From positions 7,998,001 through 8,062,000 of the forward strand of contig NC_089390.1 in NCBI RefSeq assembly GCF_003171515.1: DNA of 64,000 nucleotides, in the 5' to 3' direction. Shown in pieces: positions 1 to 11,284 of this stretch. Origin of the DNA: Pyrenophora tritici-repentis. Its lineage: Eukaryota; Ascomycota; Dothideomycetes; Pleosporales; Pleosporaceae. The position numbers were made by a program, and so were the translations under genes. The stretch's first letter is position 1. Every line of letters begins with the position of its first letter. The notes below the pieces were generated by a model. It was given only the letters and a program-made list of their open reading frames with translations, made no database searches and was not told the DNA's origin.

Positions 1-224
1 ACGAGAATAGCCGATCCAGACGTCGCAGTAATGACGATCGCTCTGACATGTCAAACGAGTCTGGCAGGGAGCGAAAAAGACACCATCGGGACGAGTCCCC
101 TGGCTCGGATGCGTCGGATGCTACTATTGAACTTCCACCTCGTTTCGATGAGCGGGGACGCGAGAGGGATGTGGATCCATTGGCGGACAACTTGGAACGC
201 GTCTTACAAAGCATATTCCGATAA
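1..224 (+). CDS. C-terminal end of an unknown Arg/Ser-rich protein (5' partial)
   Basis: The open frame enters from outside the window in frame 3 and ends with TAA at 222-224. About 73 residues are visible. The first half is rich in Arg, Ser, Asp and Glu. The tail (ELPPRFDERG, then a short amphipathic stretch ending LQSIFR) looks more ordered. I do not recognise the family. The alternative frame-1 frame (31-291) has an ordinary-looking start but reads through the AT-rich 3' flank, so I prefer frame 3, whose composition is protein-like and stops before the AT-rich region. Confidence 0.5.
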   Translation, partial: ENSRSRRRSNDDRSDMSNESGRERKRHHRDESPGSDASDATIELPPRFDERGRERDVDPLADNLERVLQSIFR

Positions 225-349
225 TAATTTCTCTTCTTTTGATTCTCCTTTGGTTGACTTGTTTTACTTCACCATTCAACTCTTTCCTTAGTAATTTCTT
301 TGTTACGGGCGTTCTGATGTGGTTCAATGCAAAATAACGACAGCAGCCC

Positions 350-440
350 GGGTGCCACAAAGCACTTGACACACCTAGGGGGGAAAGGCCATTGTAATCA
401 CCAGACACGCCTATTAGGTGTCAAGCATTTTATGACACCC
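350..440. mobile_element. MITE copy 1 (91 bp)
   Basis: A short element with imperfect terminal inverted repeats: the left end starts GGGTGCCACAAAGC at 350 and the right end finishes GACACCC at 440. It is flanked by the direct repeat GACAGCA at 339-345 and 445-451, a possible target duplication. The right half (about 390-440) matches the element at 61683-61775, sharing CCAGACACGCCTATTA and ATTTTATGACACCC. No coding capacity. It fills most of an otherwise empty 532-bp gap (225-756) between two genes. Confidence 0.7.
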
Positions 441-756
441 ATATGACAGCATGGTATCATGAGCATGATTGGTTGGTATTTTGATGTTTTAATGCGTAAT
501 GACTTGTTCGTTGGATAACCTAGTAATAATTCTCTATTAAAGCGGAATTCGTTTCTTCTTTTGACCGTGTAAAAAAGCAAACATAATAATCTCTTTCGTT
601 TCGTTATTAGGCGGGTGAAGCATAGTACTCACGCTTCAGAAACTCGTAGATGTGATTACCCTCGTCATAGTCATCAGTGTAAGCATTGATCTTCCTGAGC
701 CTATCACCACACTCTTGCAGACTCTGGCACTGTCATCTATTAGCGTCTGAACCAAA

Positions 757-1748
757 TCAGTCCAGTGTAGGAAAACCTACCATATCCGGATCATGTCTCG
801 CGTACTCGAAGAATGCGGCGAACTTCTTGATGTAATCCGGTGTATGAAGATTGTTCTTCAGATTGCGTAGTGCATCGCACGCGTAACTACCTCTCGTTAG
901 TACCCCATTATTATTATTATTATTATCATCCAGTTCCACATACCCCTTGACTGTTCCCGGAATCCCCTTCTCCCTCACAGCATCCACCACAATCTTGGCC
1001 GACGCAACACGATCCGCATGTTCCAGCTGCACATCATCCGTGTCCGTCACCGAAAATGAATCAACATAGTCTAACACGCGGATATCTTTTGCACGTCTGA
1101 ACCCAAGGATGGTAGCAACGACATCCTTGAGTTCAGCAACCGTATACCTATTCCTCCCGTCTGTGGAAGAGATGGCCGGGATATCCGCGCTGTACAATTT
1201 CTTCAGCGTCTCTTTGCCGTACGCCTGGTAGCCTTGACCGTAAAAGGTGCTGCTTTCTGGGAGACGCAGGTACAATATCTGAGCGTTTTTTAGGCCTAGG
1301 AGAGGAGAGGTGGCAATGCTATGATTGCCGATTTGAATGGTTGTGGCAGTAGCAGTGGCAGCAGCAGCAGAAGAAGAAGAAGAAGAAGCCAAACCACTCA
1401 TGTTCCAATATGCAGCTTCCAGCCCACGCTCAAGCTGCAACATACGAGATTCATTAGCTGCCTCGCCACCGGTATCTGCATTGAAGACAACGGTAGTGAC
1501 GCATTTGAAGACGAAGAGGTCGTGCAGGAGATCTGGGTTCTGAAACAACAGGCCGTCCACTGTGTGGGCGGTGAAGTAGACGGAGCCACTGTTCTGTGTT
1601 AGTTTGCCTGCCTTGTAAAGATTCAAGGTGCTAGATGTTGAACTTACCCGGTGCAGGGAAATGGCGATGTTGGGGTTGAGGCAAGCGCACTTGTCAAGAG
1701 AACTGCCAGAAGAATGGCCAGGAACGAGACGCGAAGTCGCGCGAGCAT
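757..1748 (-). CDS. Secreted PIG-L/LmbE-like (GlcNAc-PI deacetylase family) protein
   Basis: Two exons: 1748-1648 and 1588-757. The 59-nt GTAAGT...ACAG intron (1589-1647) joins a signal peptide (MLARLRVSFLAILLAVLLTS, cleaved after ..ALA) to the conserved body, giving 310 residues. The body has the PIG-L-like sequence YFTAHTVDGLLFQNPDLLHD, then C..TTVVFNAD.GG and ERGLEAAYWNM. Family deacetylases normally carry AHPDDE and TxGDxG at these places. Here the metal-binding stretch is AHTVD and GD is replaced by AD, so activity is doubtful. There is a Ser/Ala low-complexity run near residue 100 and a run of six Asn near residue 260, encoded by the ATT/ATA repeats at 905-927. The family call is from motifs and is fairly firm. 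The substrate is unknown. Confidence 0.75.
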
Positions 1749-2366
1749 GTTGACGCGTTGGCAATGATGGTGACTGGGGGATGATGGGGTGTGGGGCGAG
1801 TGAGGTGTGAAAGTAGAAGATGAGGTTTGTCGGAGATGTTGCCTGATCTTAGAAGACAGGAGGGAAGGTGCGTCGGCTGGGCGACTTTATTCTCACTCTC
1901 ACACGGCAGGCGCGACCCAACACGTGATTTTTGTTGGCGGCAACAATGATTACTCATTGATCGTTAAGAGTCTTGTTGCTTCTCTCTCTCGTCCTAGAAA
2001 CATCAATATTGCAAGCCTGGCAGGTAAAGATGAGCTCCGGTTTGTATGAAAGAACACCTTTGAATAAGATCAAGCTTGCTTCGAAGGATACAAAGACAAA
2101 TCCTTCTTCGCCATGAGTGGAGTTTGGAGATATTGTACACGGAAAAAGAATGTAGCTGGAATAGAGGAAATAAGCCATATGCTTTGATGAGATTGCTACA
2201 TGATAAAGCTAGCAAGGAATCAATCGTATCAGATTGACTCAACACTTGCTTGCCTACCTTTGTCCCACTTGTTAAGGATACATAGATGCGTATGTACTGG
2301 ATGCTGTCCCCACTCCAACCCAAACTCCAACAACAAAAATGCAAACAAGCCAACCACATCACTCAT

Positions 2367-4220
2367 TCACTCAAAATCCTTCTTCCACCCAGTCTTCCTC
2401 TTGGTATCAAACTCGTTCTGGCTCAACCTCCTCGCCTCACTGGAGAAGCCACAACCATTCTTTCCCGTACTCGCGGGTGAAAGCGGCGGCGTAATACTAG
2501 CCTCGCTATTCGTGCCCGCTGAAGCTGCCGCGGCCTCCTTTGCCGCCTCCTCGGCCTCCCACGTGCGTCGCTTGGCTAGCATAGCTTCGAGTTTGGGATC
2601 AACGCCGGAGCGTTCCGGCACAGGCGGCGGTGCCTTTCTGGGCCCTGGCGTCTTCCTTAGACCACCCGCCACTGGTCGGTTACTGTTACCACCAGCATCG
2701 GTGTTCGCCAAGGCAGTGGGTACAGGCGTGATGTTTGTCTGGCCTTTGAGTTCTCTGACGAGGGGGACGTCCGAGGCGGATATGGCGCTGCCTAGACGGA
2801 CCATGGGCGAGGGCCCACTGGGACACAGTTTGCCTGGTGTTGGGGGTTGAGCAGGGAGATCTTGGGATTCATGGATAGGCATTGCGCGGGTGCCAAGGGT
2901 GAAACGACCGATTTTCTGGTCGCCGACGGCAGGGAGAGAGTAGTTTATTTCTTTCCTGGGGGAAATGGGCGTTGGTTTGGGGCGGAGCGAGGGGGCTGGA
3001 CCGGGGACAGCTGGCGGTGTGGCGGGTGGAGAAGGAGGGGAGGCGAGGGCTCTTAGGGCACGTTGGGTGTCTGCGTCTTCCTGTTGTTTGCGGAGAGCGG
3101 CTTCTTGGATTGTTTTCTCCTTTTGCATTTTGGCATCACGGTCCATTTGCTCCTTGACGAGGCGGTCGTAGTCTGCTTTTGCTTGGCGCTCGGCTTCGCG
3201 GGCGCGCTGGCGTTCTGCTTCACGGAGGTCCTCGTCGCGTGCAGTTTGCTCGGCCAGACGACGTTTTTCTTCGATTGCCCGCGTTCGTTCTTCGATGGCG
3301 GCGAGCTCTCGCTCGTGCTCGCGGAGACGTTCTGCGCGAGCCTTTATCTCGGCGAGCCGGCGTTGTTCTTCGCGCTCTATCTCTGCTTCTTGTTCTCGAA
3401 GACGCTGCTCGCGGGCTTTCTTGTCGGCGAGACGTCTTTGCTCTTCTTCCATTTCTTGCTGTCTTTCACGTTCTTCGCGGGCTTTCTTCTCAGCGAGACG
3501 TCGCTCTTCTTCCTTCTTCTGCCGCGCTCTCTCCTGCTCCTGCTCCTGCTGTCTTAGACGCTCAGCTCGCTCTCTCTCCTCGGCAACACGTCTGCTCTCC
3601 TCGAGTCTCTCCTGCTCCCTCTGGCGTTCCTCACGTGCTCTTATCTCAGCTTGTCGTCTCTCCTCGTCTTCCCTCTCTTGCTCCCTTTGGCGTTCCTCAA
3701 AGGCCTTCTCAGCCGCAAGACGTCTCATCTCATCGTCCCTCTCCTGTTCCCGTTGGAGTTCTGCAAGAGCTTTTTCAGCAGCTTGGCGTCTCTCCTCAGC
3801 CTGGCGCTTGGCCTCCCTTTTCCGCGCCTGCTGCTCCCTCTCGTGCTCCCTGTGGAGATCGTCGAGGGCTTTCTTCTCAGCAAGACGCTTCTTCTCAGCC
3901 TCTCTGCGGTTCCTGTCAAACAGCTCCTGTTCGCCACGACGTAGTTGTTCTTCTGCCTCTTTGGCATCTTTGAGGCTCTGTTCTCTCCATCTCTCGTTCT
4001 CGCGGCGCATGGCGTCTTCTTCTCTTTCACGTGACAGCTGAAGACATCTGTTACAAATACCATTGCGGTCCCATGTTTTTATTGTGAAACGATCTCGGTT
4101 ATTTGGGTTGTCACGGTCGCAGGCCACTTTTGTTTTTTGAAAGTAGGGGCAGTTGTGTGTGTCGACATGGTCTTCCTGCGGGTGTCCACACTCGAGTGTG
4201 GCAATTGTAAACCTGCACAT
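2367..4220 (-). CDS. Large coiled-coil protein with Cys/His-rich N-terminus
   Basis: A single exon of 617 codons. Residues 1-65 hold regularly spaced Cys and His (C2, C11, H13, C24, C34, then CNRC), which could bind a metal ion. Residues about 70-400 are almost entirely Glu, Arg, Lys, Gln and Ala in EERQREQER-like repeats, a long predicted coiled coil. Residues 410-617 are Pro/Ser-rich and probably disordered. I do not recognise a named family. Because the region is repetitive, long false frames appear on the opposite strand (for example 3295-4041), which I discount. The start was chosen as the first ATG, immediately before the Cys-rich segment. Confidence 0.75.
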   Translation of the reverse strand: MCRFTIATLECGHPQEDHVDTHNCPYFQKTKVACDRDNPNNRDRFTIKTWDRNGICNRCLQLSREREEDAMRRENERWREQSLKDAKEAEEQLRRGEQELFDRNRREAEKKRLAEKKALDDLHREHEREQQARKREAKRQAEERRQAAEKALAELQREQERDDEMRRLAAEKAFEERQREQEREDEERRQAEIRAREERQREQERLEESRRVAEERERAERLRQQEQEQERARQKKEEERRLAEKKAREERERQQEMEEEQRRLADKKAREQRLREQEAEIEREEQRRLAEIKARAERLREHERELAAIEERTRAIEEKRRLAEQTARDEDLREAERQRAREAERQAKADYDRLVKEQMDRDAKMQKEKTIQEAALRKQQEDADTQRALRALASPPSPPATPPAVPGPAPSLRPKPTPISPRKEINYSLPAVGDQKIGRFTLGTRAMPIHESQDLPAQPPTPGKLCPSGPSPMVRLGSAISASDVPLVRELKGQTNITPVPTALANTDAGGNSNRPVAGGLRKTPGPRKAPPPVPERSGVDPKLEAMLAKRRTWEAEEAAKEAAAASAGTNSEASITPPLSPASTGKNGCGFSSEARRLSQNEFDTKRKTGWKKDFE

Positions 4221-5327
4221 TTAGGGCGAGGGTATGTGTGTGTGTTTGTGAATGACGTATTGGACAAATAACAAATGGTTCGAAAGAGTGGTCGGTCAGT
4301 GTAGGCAGCGGGGTATGGGGGGAGAGTTGTTGAGGGAGAAATTTGGAGAACTAAGACAATAGTAAATGCTACTTATATGTCGTCAACGCTGACCGCTACA
4401 AGGCCCTAGTGAAGCGGATGCGGAGATGGAACCCGTGTACACGTAGCTGCAGCATGTGACGTTATGTGCGAGGCTGGAAACAGAGAGAAAAGTTGCTAAT
4501 CGTGTGAAGACGGCGATTTGGCACTGCAAACTTCGATACAACTCATCAAACAGGGAGGAATTTTAGCACGCAGAGCGCGCGAATGAGGCGAGCACGCATG
4601 TAGGCTTGCAGCATCACTCAGCCTACGACACCACAGAGACACCGTTCTTGTGCGTTATTTAGTCGACCGGCTCGCACTTCCCAACGGTTTGGGATCGCAA
4701 GGTGCACCCAGCTCTTGTGGTGGCAGACCCACATGCATCCGACGTGGTAGACCGCTGTAGGCGCATTCCCTTAGCATGTCTGATGTTGAGTAGCGAGTTG
4801 CTTTGCCCAGCAGCTAGCCCCCAAACGCTGACAGCGAAGACATGGACCCGCATCTGGAGTGTCAGCTTTGATCGGAAAAGACGATGAAGGCTACGAGCAG
4901 TGGGTGAGGGGCGGCTGTAAGGCAAGAGATGAGTGTGTCGGTGGAGAGAGCTACGTGGCGGCCCTCTGCCGGACCGGGCATGGCGCGCTGCACCAAGCGT
5001 GGCATGAGAAATGCAGCTTGCGAGACTTGTTTGAACCATACTGATGGAAACGGGCGATGAGGTGATCAGTCACGGGATATAGCCAAGCGGGACGTCGCAG
5101 TCCCAAGAAGCACGTCAAGACGGGACCAAAAGGACACTGGCGATTGGGAAGTGGGAAGTAACCAAGTACACAAGTACAACATGTTAGTGGATATGGTGAC
5201 GTCGACCAATCAGACCTAGTTGATTGCAATAATCCCTGTACGGTCTTGGCGATATCCGGATGAGCTTCATCGTTGACCATGTCCATCCAACGCCATATCC
5301 GCGTCCAGCACCCCCACACATCCCACC
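4221..5327. other. Intergenic, no gene seen
   Basis: About 1.1 kb between divergently transcribed genes. Only short, compositionally random frames are present. It presumably holds the promoters of the coiled-coil gene (leftwards) and the complex I subunit (rightwards). No tRNA, repeat or transposon signature was noticed. Confidence 0.5.
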
Positions 5328-6374
5328 ATGGCCTCGAGACTCGTGCCCTTTGCCTGTAGAGTAGTCCCGCGTGTCTCGCGACCGTTCCAGAGGGCCCAAT
5401 GGCGAGCCTTCAGCCTCTCGCGACCGTCGTGGAACGAGAGCGGCTCGCTCAACGTTGTACGTTTTTACCCTCTGCAATATCCATCTTGGACGCAGAAAGA
5501 AAAGGCCTAGCTGATGCCTATTTTGCAGCACCGCGATACACCCCAAAACAATCTCAAGATCCCATTCAAGTTCACGCCGCAGAATGAGGAGCTCATCAAG
5601 GAAGTTGTTTCGCGATACCCCTCGCAGTACAAAAAAGCAGCTGTAATGCCACTGCTCGACCTCGGACAACGTCAACACGGCTTCTGCAGCATCAGCGTCA
5701 TGAACGAGGTGGCGCGGATACTCGAGATGCCGCCCATGCGTGTCTACGAGGTTGCCACTTTCTACACAATGTACAACCGGGACCCCGTGGGCAAGTTCCA
5801 CGTTCAGGTCTGCACGACGGTGAGTTTTCATTGGTGCGGCCGGTAGTTTGGCTCTAGGAGGATCAAGAGAAGAAAAGGCTGACGCAAGGTATATATCTAG
5901 ACACCCTGTATGCTCTGCGATAGCGACTCGGTCATGAAGGCCTGTGAGGACGTACTGGGTGTACATCACGGCGAGACGACACCAGACGGCCTCTTCACCT
6001 TCTCAGAAGTCGAATGTCTCGGCGCATGTGCAAATGCGCCCATGGTCCAGATCAATGACGATTACTACGAGGACCTTACCTACGACTCCACCGTCAACCT
6101 GCTCAAAGCACTCAAGCACGCCGCGCAAGCCACTGGTGCCCAGCCTGGAGATAAGGGTCTTGCTAGTGGGGCTGGAAAAGGTACGGCAACGGGAGAAGGC
6201 GCTGGCGATGCCGTAGCAAACGCACAGGCTCGCCAATACGAGGCTGGCGGCGTCAAGGTACCATCGCCGGGTCCGTTAAGCGGAAGGGCGAGCTGCGAAC
6301 CTGCTGGTGGGTTGACGTGCTTGACTAGCGAACCGTGGGGCAACGAGACTCTGAGGAAGGATGGTGCTCTATAA
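5328..6374 (+). CDS. nuo-24: NADH:ubiquinone oxidoreductase 24 kDa subunit (complex I, NDUFV2/NuoE)
   Basis: Three exons (5328-5456, 5529-5819, 5901-6374), all introns phase 0, 297 residues. This peripheral-arm subunit of mitochondrial complex I carries the N1a [2Fe-2S] cluster. The four cysteine ligands are visible as CTTTPC across the second intron and CLGAC in [16 protein letters not shown]. The N-terminus is Arg/Ser/Phe-rich without acids, a typical mitochondrial presequence. The C-terminal 80 residues are Gly/Ala-rich and longer than bacterial NuoE, ending in the usual fungal tail with [12 protein letters not shown]. The second intron separates CTT from TPC. Family assignment is secure. 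Confidence 0.95.
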
Positions 6375-6862
6375 GTGAGCGTGTACATAGCATACCAACT
6401 ACTATACCATCTTGTATTCTACACGAAAACAAAAAGATAGACCACTGTGACATCCGACAGCCCCCGTTGATAGTTCCTACGCTATGGTCACGGTTCCTTA
6501 TCATGGCTACATCGACCTCTAAACACTACATCTCGAACAGGGTTGATATTATGTATCCCCTCAATACCCTTATTAGCAAGTATATCATCACATGTTTACT
6601 CTCCGGTATACAGTATACTCTCTCATTATGGTTTCCCCCCCGGCATCTGCCCGGCTCGGAGAATCCCCTTGAGCGCTCGTCCACTGTTATACAATGCGTC
6701 TATGGAGTGAGTCAAGAAAAGGAAAAGAAAAACGCCGTCGCTATATTTCCCAAGGCAAGGAAGGCCCATCCATCCCATGCTATGCAAAAAGTAGAATTAT
6801 AGTCCGTGACGATGCGCCATTTGCGCGACTTTTTGTCTTGATTTCTTTGAATCGTGTTTGCA
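6375..6862. other. Convergent 3' intergenic region
   Basis: About 490 bp between the 3' ends of the complex I gene and the carrier gene. AT-richer than the flanks, with only short frames. Presumably 3' UTRs. Nothing else seen. Confidence 0.5.
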
Positions 6863-8247
6863 TTAAAGAAAGCCCGAATTCAACTTGCCCATGAGCAAGT
6901 CCCTCGTCATCTCAAAGCTGAGCCAACTGCTTGCCATGCTCGGTGCCACCTTGAGGAGGTTAGGGACAATACCCTTGTAGAGGCCGCGGAACCCTTCAGT
7001 CTTGACAATCTGCTTGATTGCATCACCGATTCCCGCATACTGGTAGCCCATGCCGCTCATGGTATTGATTTGGAAGCGGCGACGGAGGACGTCGAAGGGG
7101 TAGGTGATTGTTTGGGCTACAGCGCCCGAGACTGCACCTGCGGCTAGCTTGCCGATGGCCCCGGGGTCTTTGTGGCCTTCTCGAGTGAATTTTGTGCGGG
7201 CAATTTCGTAGACCATGAAGTTGAGGCCGACGTAAGGCGCCACGCCGGCGACGGTGGGGAGAATGCCGCGGTACAAGGCGGGGATGCCACCCTCGGTCTT
7301 GTACATGGTGACGAGAAGTGCCCACATGCCGGGGAGCTTTTGGCCAGCCTCCTTCTTGAGGCTAGCGAATGATGCCGATTGAATTGACAGGCGCGTGCGG
7401 ACGATATCCAGGGGGTATGTGAATGTGACAGATGTAATGCCGGCGAGACCTCCGCAAAGAAGTCGCTGGTATGCGTCGAGAGGACCACCGGGCTCAGCCT
7501 CGAAGAACTAGGTCAAGTCAGCTGTTGAATCCGAGGGTGTCTCACCGCCATTGTTCTCGTGCGAGACGTCCAAACTTCTTGTCCTTGTCCTTGTTTTCGT
7601 CCTCGTCCTCGTCCTCACTCTCTCCTTCTACCTCCCTCTACCACCCCTGTATTCCCCATCTCTACCCCTCCAACCTTCGGCCGTCCCACTCTTGTTGTCC
7701 GCCCACCTTCATCAGTCCACCCAAAAGTTCAGAAAGCAATCCGCTCGGCAAAAATCAAAGACGAAAAGAGCAGAACTTGAGGAAATGAGCTTACCCGCTT
7801 GTAGACGTTGTAGGCACTGAATTGGACGGCAGAGTATGGGACAATGCGAATGCAATTGGTGCCGTTACCAGCCATGAAGCCCCTCCAACCTTCCTCCCTC
7901 CACATCTTTGCCAGCGCCTTGGGGACGGACATTTTGTATTCTTCACGTCCAACGCTTTGGATCTGGAAGAGAATCTTGAGGCGCTCCAGAGGTGAGACGA
8001 CGGTTCGGGAGACTGCACCCGCTACACCACCAGCAACAAAGGAAGCGAGGACGGGCTGTGCGAAGACTTGTCGAATACGCTGCATGCTGGTGATGTCGGG
8101 GGTGCCGAGAGGCTGCAATCATGGGTCAATTGGCATTGCATGGACAGAATATGGGTCGGTGCATACTTTGACGCCCTGTCCAGGCTCGTCGCTCATGATA
8201 GCGGCTGGTTGCGACTGCGATTGCGACTTATCGGGAGGAGTTGACAT
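6863..8247 (-). CDS. Mitochondrial carrier, YPR011C type (APS/PAP carrier-like)
   Basis: Three exons: 8247-8167, 8112-7795, 7507-6863; 347 residues. It has three tandem carrier repeats with the signature Px[D/E]xx[K/R] seen as SPLERLK, YPLDIVRTR and YPFDVLRRR. The run SFVAGGVAGAVSRTVVSPLE, then RLSIQSA and later FQINTMSG, matches the yeast YPR011C subgroup, described as a carrier for adenosine 5'-phosphosulfate and 3'-phospho-AMP in the inner membrane. The N-terminal 27 residues are polar and encoded by their own exon. The second intron (7508-7794) is 287 nt, far longer than others here, and contains a hexanucleotide repeat. Substrate is inferred from the subgroup only. Confidence 0.9.
7578..7620. 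repeat. TCCTTG/TCCTCG hexanucleotide repeat inside an intron
   Basis: Imperfect tandem of CTTGTC and CTCGTC units followed by CT-rich sequence, lying in the second intron of the mitochondrial carrier gene. On the transcribed strand it is purine-rich. It explains part of the unusual intron length. Confidence 0.8.
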
Positions 8248-9272
8248 GGCGCAAGTCGGCAGTGGTCAGAATGACGTGTTGTCGGTAGATACAGAAGACG
8301 GAGTGCAACCGGAGCGAAGGAGAAAGAGATTTATCCAAGGAGGGGAGGGGTCGCGCGTCGCAGTTTCGATGTCATTGGGAGATGCTCTTTCAGAGGTGAA
8401 GACAGATTTCGGGGCGTGTGAGGTGAGCGGTGAAGGATGAAATGCGCGATGAAATCGATCTTCCATGCAACGTAGCTAGGCGAAGACTGTTTGTATGGTT
8501 GGGTGCGCCTGTGTCATAGGTGGCGCGGCGCAATGGGGGACTGAAGCCCTTGGTCGGTTTGGTAGTGGAGATTTGAGGATGCGCGGGAGGAAGCAGCAGA
8601 TTTTGGCCTAGTGCCGCGAACCAACCAAACTCCGCAACGTCTTTGTATCTGACATCTCTCAACGTCGTCTCGGCATGACCCGCATCAATCATGCTCATAT
8701 GGCCCTGAACTACCCGGAGCCATACATGTACTGGCACTGGAAATATATCAGGGGGGGAAGCACATGGTTTATTCAGGAGAAACCGTGGTCGCGACCAAGA
8801 CACGCGTCTGCTTCATCACAGTCAGCTGGGCACTGGGTTCCCCCTTGGGGGGGGGGCTTGTCATGGTTTGAACCATGGCGACACGACCCACTACTCAGCT
8901 GAGTGAGTGAGTCTGCTTGTAGCATTTGGAGCATAGCGTGGCTATCCATCGGCCGTGGAGGTGGTTGTGTACCTTGTTCCGAGGTCGAGAACGATAATAT
9001 GTCGGGTTGTTGAATACGAACATGCAGTTATACCAGCAGTTGCTACCGGCAAATGATGGCTTGCTTCCAGAAGGATCCCGCATCGGTCTATTCGAACTTA
9101 CTCTGCTGATCAGTGTACCTCCATCACATCTCTCTGATGGATAATTGAGAAGAGATGCGCGGCGAGCATCGGACTAGTGCAATGACGTTTTGGCAGGTTC
9201 GGTATCGATAAGAACTTTTGACAGATCCATCATGTCCTTGCATAGCGAAACTCAACCTTTGGCAATCTTCAC
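8248..9272. other. Divergent intergenic region
   Basis: About 1 kb between the carrier gene (leftwards) and MRM2 (rightwards). It contains a run of ten G at 8847-8856 and no convincing gene. Confidence 0.45.
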
Positions 9273-10580
9273 ATGCTGTCACGTCGTCTTTTCCGCCAAC
9301 TCACTGAGAGTTTGCTGTTCGAATCCCCCCACCGTTCCGTGTCTCCAGTCTGCTTTGCTTCAAAATGTGTTGCTTGTTGCTCGCATAGTCGTACAATCCT
9401 ACAACCGGCTCGCCACTCATCCTCATCTTCGACAAGGTGGAAGTCACGTCAAGGCAGAGATTTCTTTGCCAAAGAAGCTCGGGTCAAAGGCTTGAAGAGT
9501 CGGGCCGCATTCAAGCTGCTTGAGGTAGCTGCCCTGCAGTCATCATGTGCGCAATGGCTAATACGCCACAGCTAAATGACAAGCACAAACTGTTCCAGCC
9601 CGGCCAAACCGTTGTCGATCTGGTATGCTGCTTTGAATGGATGAAATTGCAAGGCTAAAGAAGGTGTAGGGGTTTGCACCAGGATCATGGTCTCAGGTTC
9701 GCACACGATGCATCGAAACTAACACGTTGTTAATCTTCTCATCCAGGTTGCTGTAAATCGTACGCTTCCAGGCGGTCGTGTGATTGGTATTGATCTTATC
9801 CCTGCCCAGCCTCCACGAGGCGTCTCCACTCTGCAGGGCAACTTCTTATCACCTGTCATCCAAGCAGAAGTTCGAACTTATGTTCGAGATCCCGAAATGG
9901 GTCGACCGACGAAACAGGCCCCATCGATGACAGGCGATGGGCTTACTGAGGAAGAGCTAGATGAGATAGAGAGGGGGTATGTTGATATGGAGCGACATGC
10001 CCATCTTGAACCCGAGGAGCCCGAGACGGCTGAACATGCAGGCGAGGGCGGACAAGAAGCCAAAGTCTCTCCAACACGACTTTCATTAAAGGAGCGAGAC
10101 GTTCAAAATGGGCGGGTAGTGGATATAGTGCTCAGTGACATGTCAGAACCCTGGGAGCAGACAGTCGGGTTGCACAAGAAGAGCCTTAGTGACCCATATT
10201 TTAGGATGATGAACACCAGCGGCAACGCCTTTCGAGATCACACAGGCAGCATGGTAAGTTTTGGTATTCCGTAACGAAGACGACATTAACGGTATAGGAT
10301 CTATGCATGGCGGCCATGACGTTCGCTTTCGACACGCTGAAGACGGGCGGTCACTTTGTTTGCAAGTACTACAAAGGGTCAGAAGAGAAGGCGTTTGAGA
10401 CGAGGATGAAACGTCTTTTCGCTAAAGTGCATCGGGAGAAGCCTGACTCGTCACGCGCTGTATGGGACATGTCCGTGTTGGACGTCATTTGCTGACAGAA
10501 GGCAGGAATCCAAAGAGGCATACTTTGTGGGACTGCGGCGCAAGGAGACGGCGACAAAGGAGGACGTCTTGGGTGATTGA
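9273..10580 (+). CDS. MRM2: Mitochondrial 21S rRNA 2'-O-methyltransferase (FtsJ/RrmJ family, MRM2)
   Basis: Six exons: 9273-9524, 9572-9622, 9670-9696, 9747-10253, 10298-10459, 10506-10580; 357 residues. The SAM site is split over tiny exons: QTVVDL then GFAPGSWSQ (a 27-nt exon) then VAVNRTLPGGRVIGIDL. The catalytic K-D-K-E set is visible: Lys in RVKGLKSRAAFKLLE, Asp in DIVLSDMSEPWEQT, Lys in GGHFVCKYYKG, Glu in ESKEAYFVGLRRK. The N-terminal 55 residues are basic and Ser-rich, consistent with mitochondrial import. An acidic insertion of about 80 residues (roughly 180-260) precedes the catalytic Asp. The 44-nt intron at 10254-10297 is among the shortest here. Target site is inferred from yeast Mrm2. 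Confidence 0.9.
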
Positions 10581-11253
10581 CCAAGGCCGGACATGTGGCT
10601 CTAGAGCAGGAACGGGGCATGAAGCTTGGTTAATCTCTAGTGTATCTCTGTATCTGACTTCGGTCCGACGCAGGTGCATGCTGAAGGGCCGGCTTCCAGA
10701 ACATGGCATACCATCCCAGCAACACTCTACTCTTTGCAAGACGTATTCCAGGGCCGTGCAGCGACATGTACATGTATACTTACGACGCATGTTGAACCAA
10801 GTATTGAGAGGGTTGATGTTGATGAGGAGTGACGAGCGGCTCCTTCCTGATGTCCTATCTACCCACACATGCCGTCATGGGCTAGAGCTCGCTTAGAGGG
10901 GCGGCATGTGAGCCTATGATGGAGTTGGACTCGGTTGCCAAGCTCATGTCGAATACAGAGGAGGGTGTCGAGTGAGGCAAGAGGGTGTGGTATAGCTATA
11001 GCTATAGCCAAGGTAGCAATACCGAGCAAGGGGAGTAGGGTGGGTGTGATTGGCGAGGTAAATGGCACATGTCCCGTTGATTGTTTTAGAGCTCACTTGC
11101 AGCGGGCGTTCCCTAGATGCCGGATCGAGGCTGAGGGAACCTATGTCGATTATTTTTGTGGGTCGATGCAGCAGGGATGGGAGTGTGAGTGTGAGCATGT
11201 TCAGGGCCGGGCATGGTTTGTGATTAATTTTGCTTTCATAGCAGCGTGTACAG

Positions 11254-11284
<31 letters not shown>

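Noticed and set aside
3179..4041. Long plus-strand frames of 248-264 codons opposite the coiled-coil gene
   Set aside because: They are Ser/Arg/Leu-rich mirror translations of the Glu/Arg/Lys repeats on the other strand and have no independent protein-like features.
8847..8856. Run of ten G as a possible assembly gap or regulatory G-tract
   Set aside because: A single homopolymer with no partner tracts; nothing further supports a quadruplex or gap.
9311..9330. GTTCGAATCCCC resembling a tRNA B box
   Set aside because: It lies in the first coding exon of MRM2 and has no A box or stems around it.
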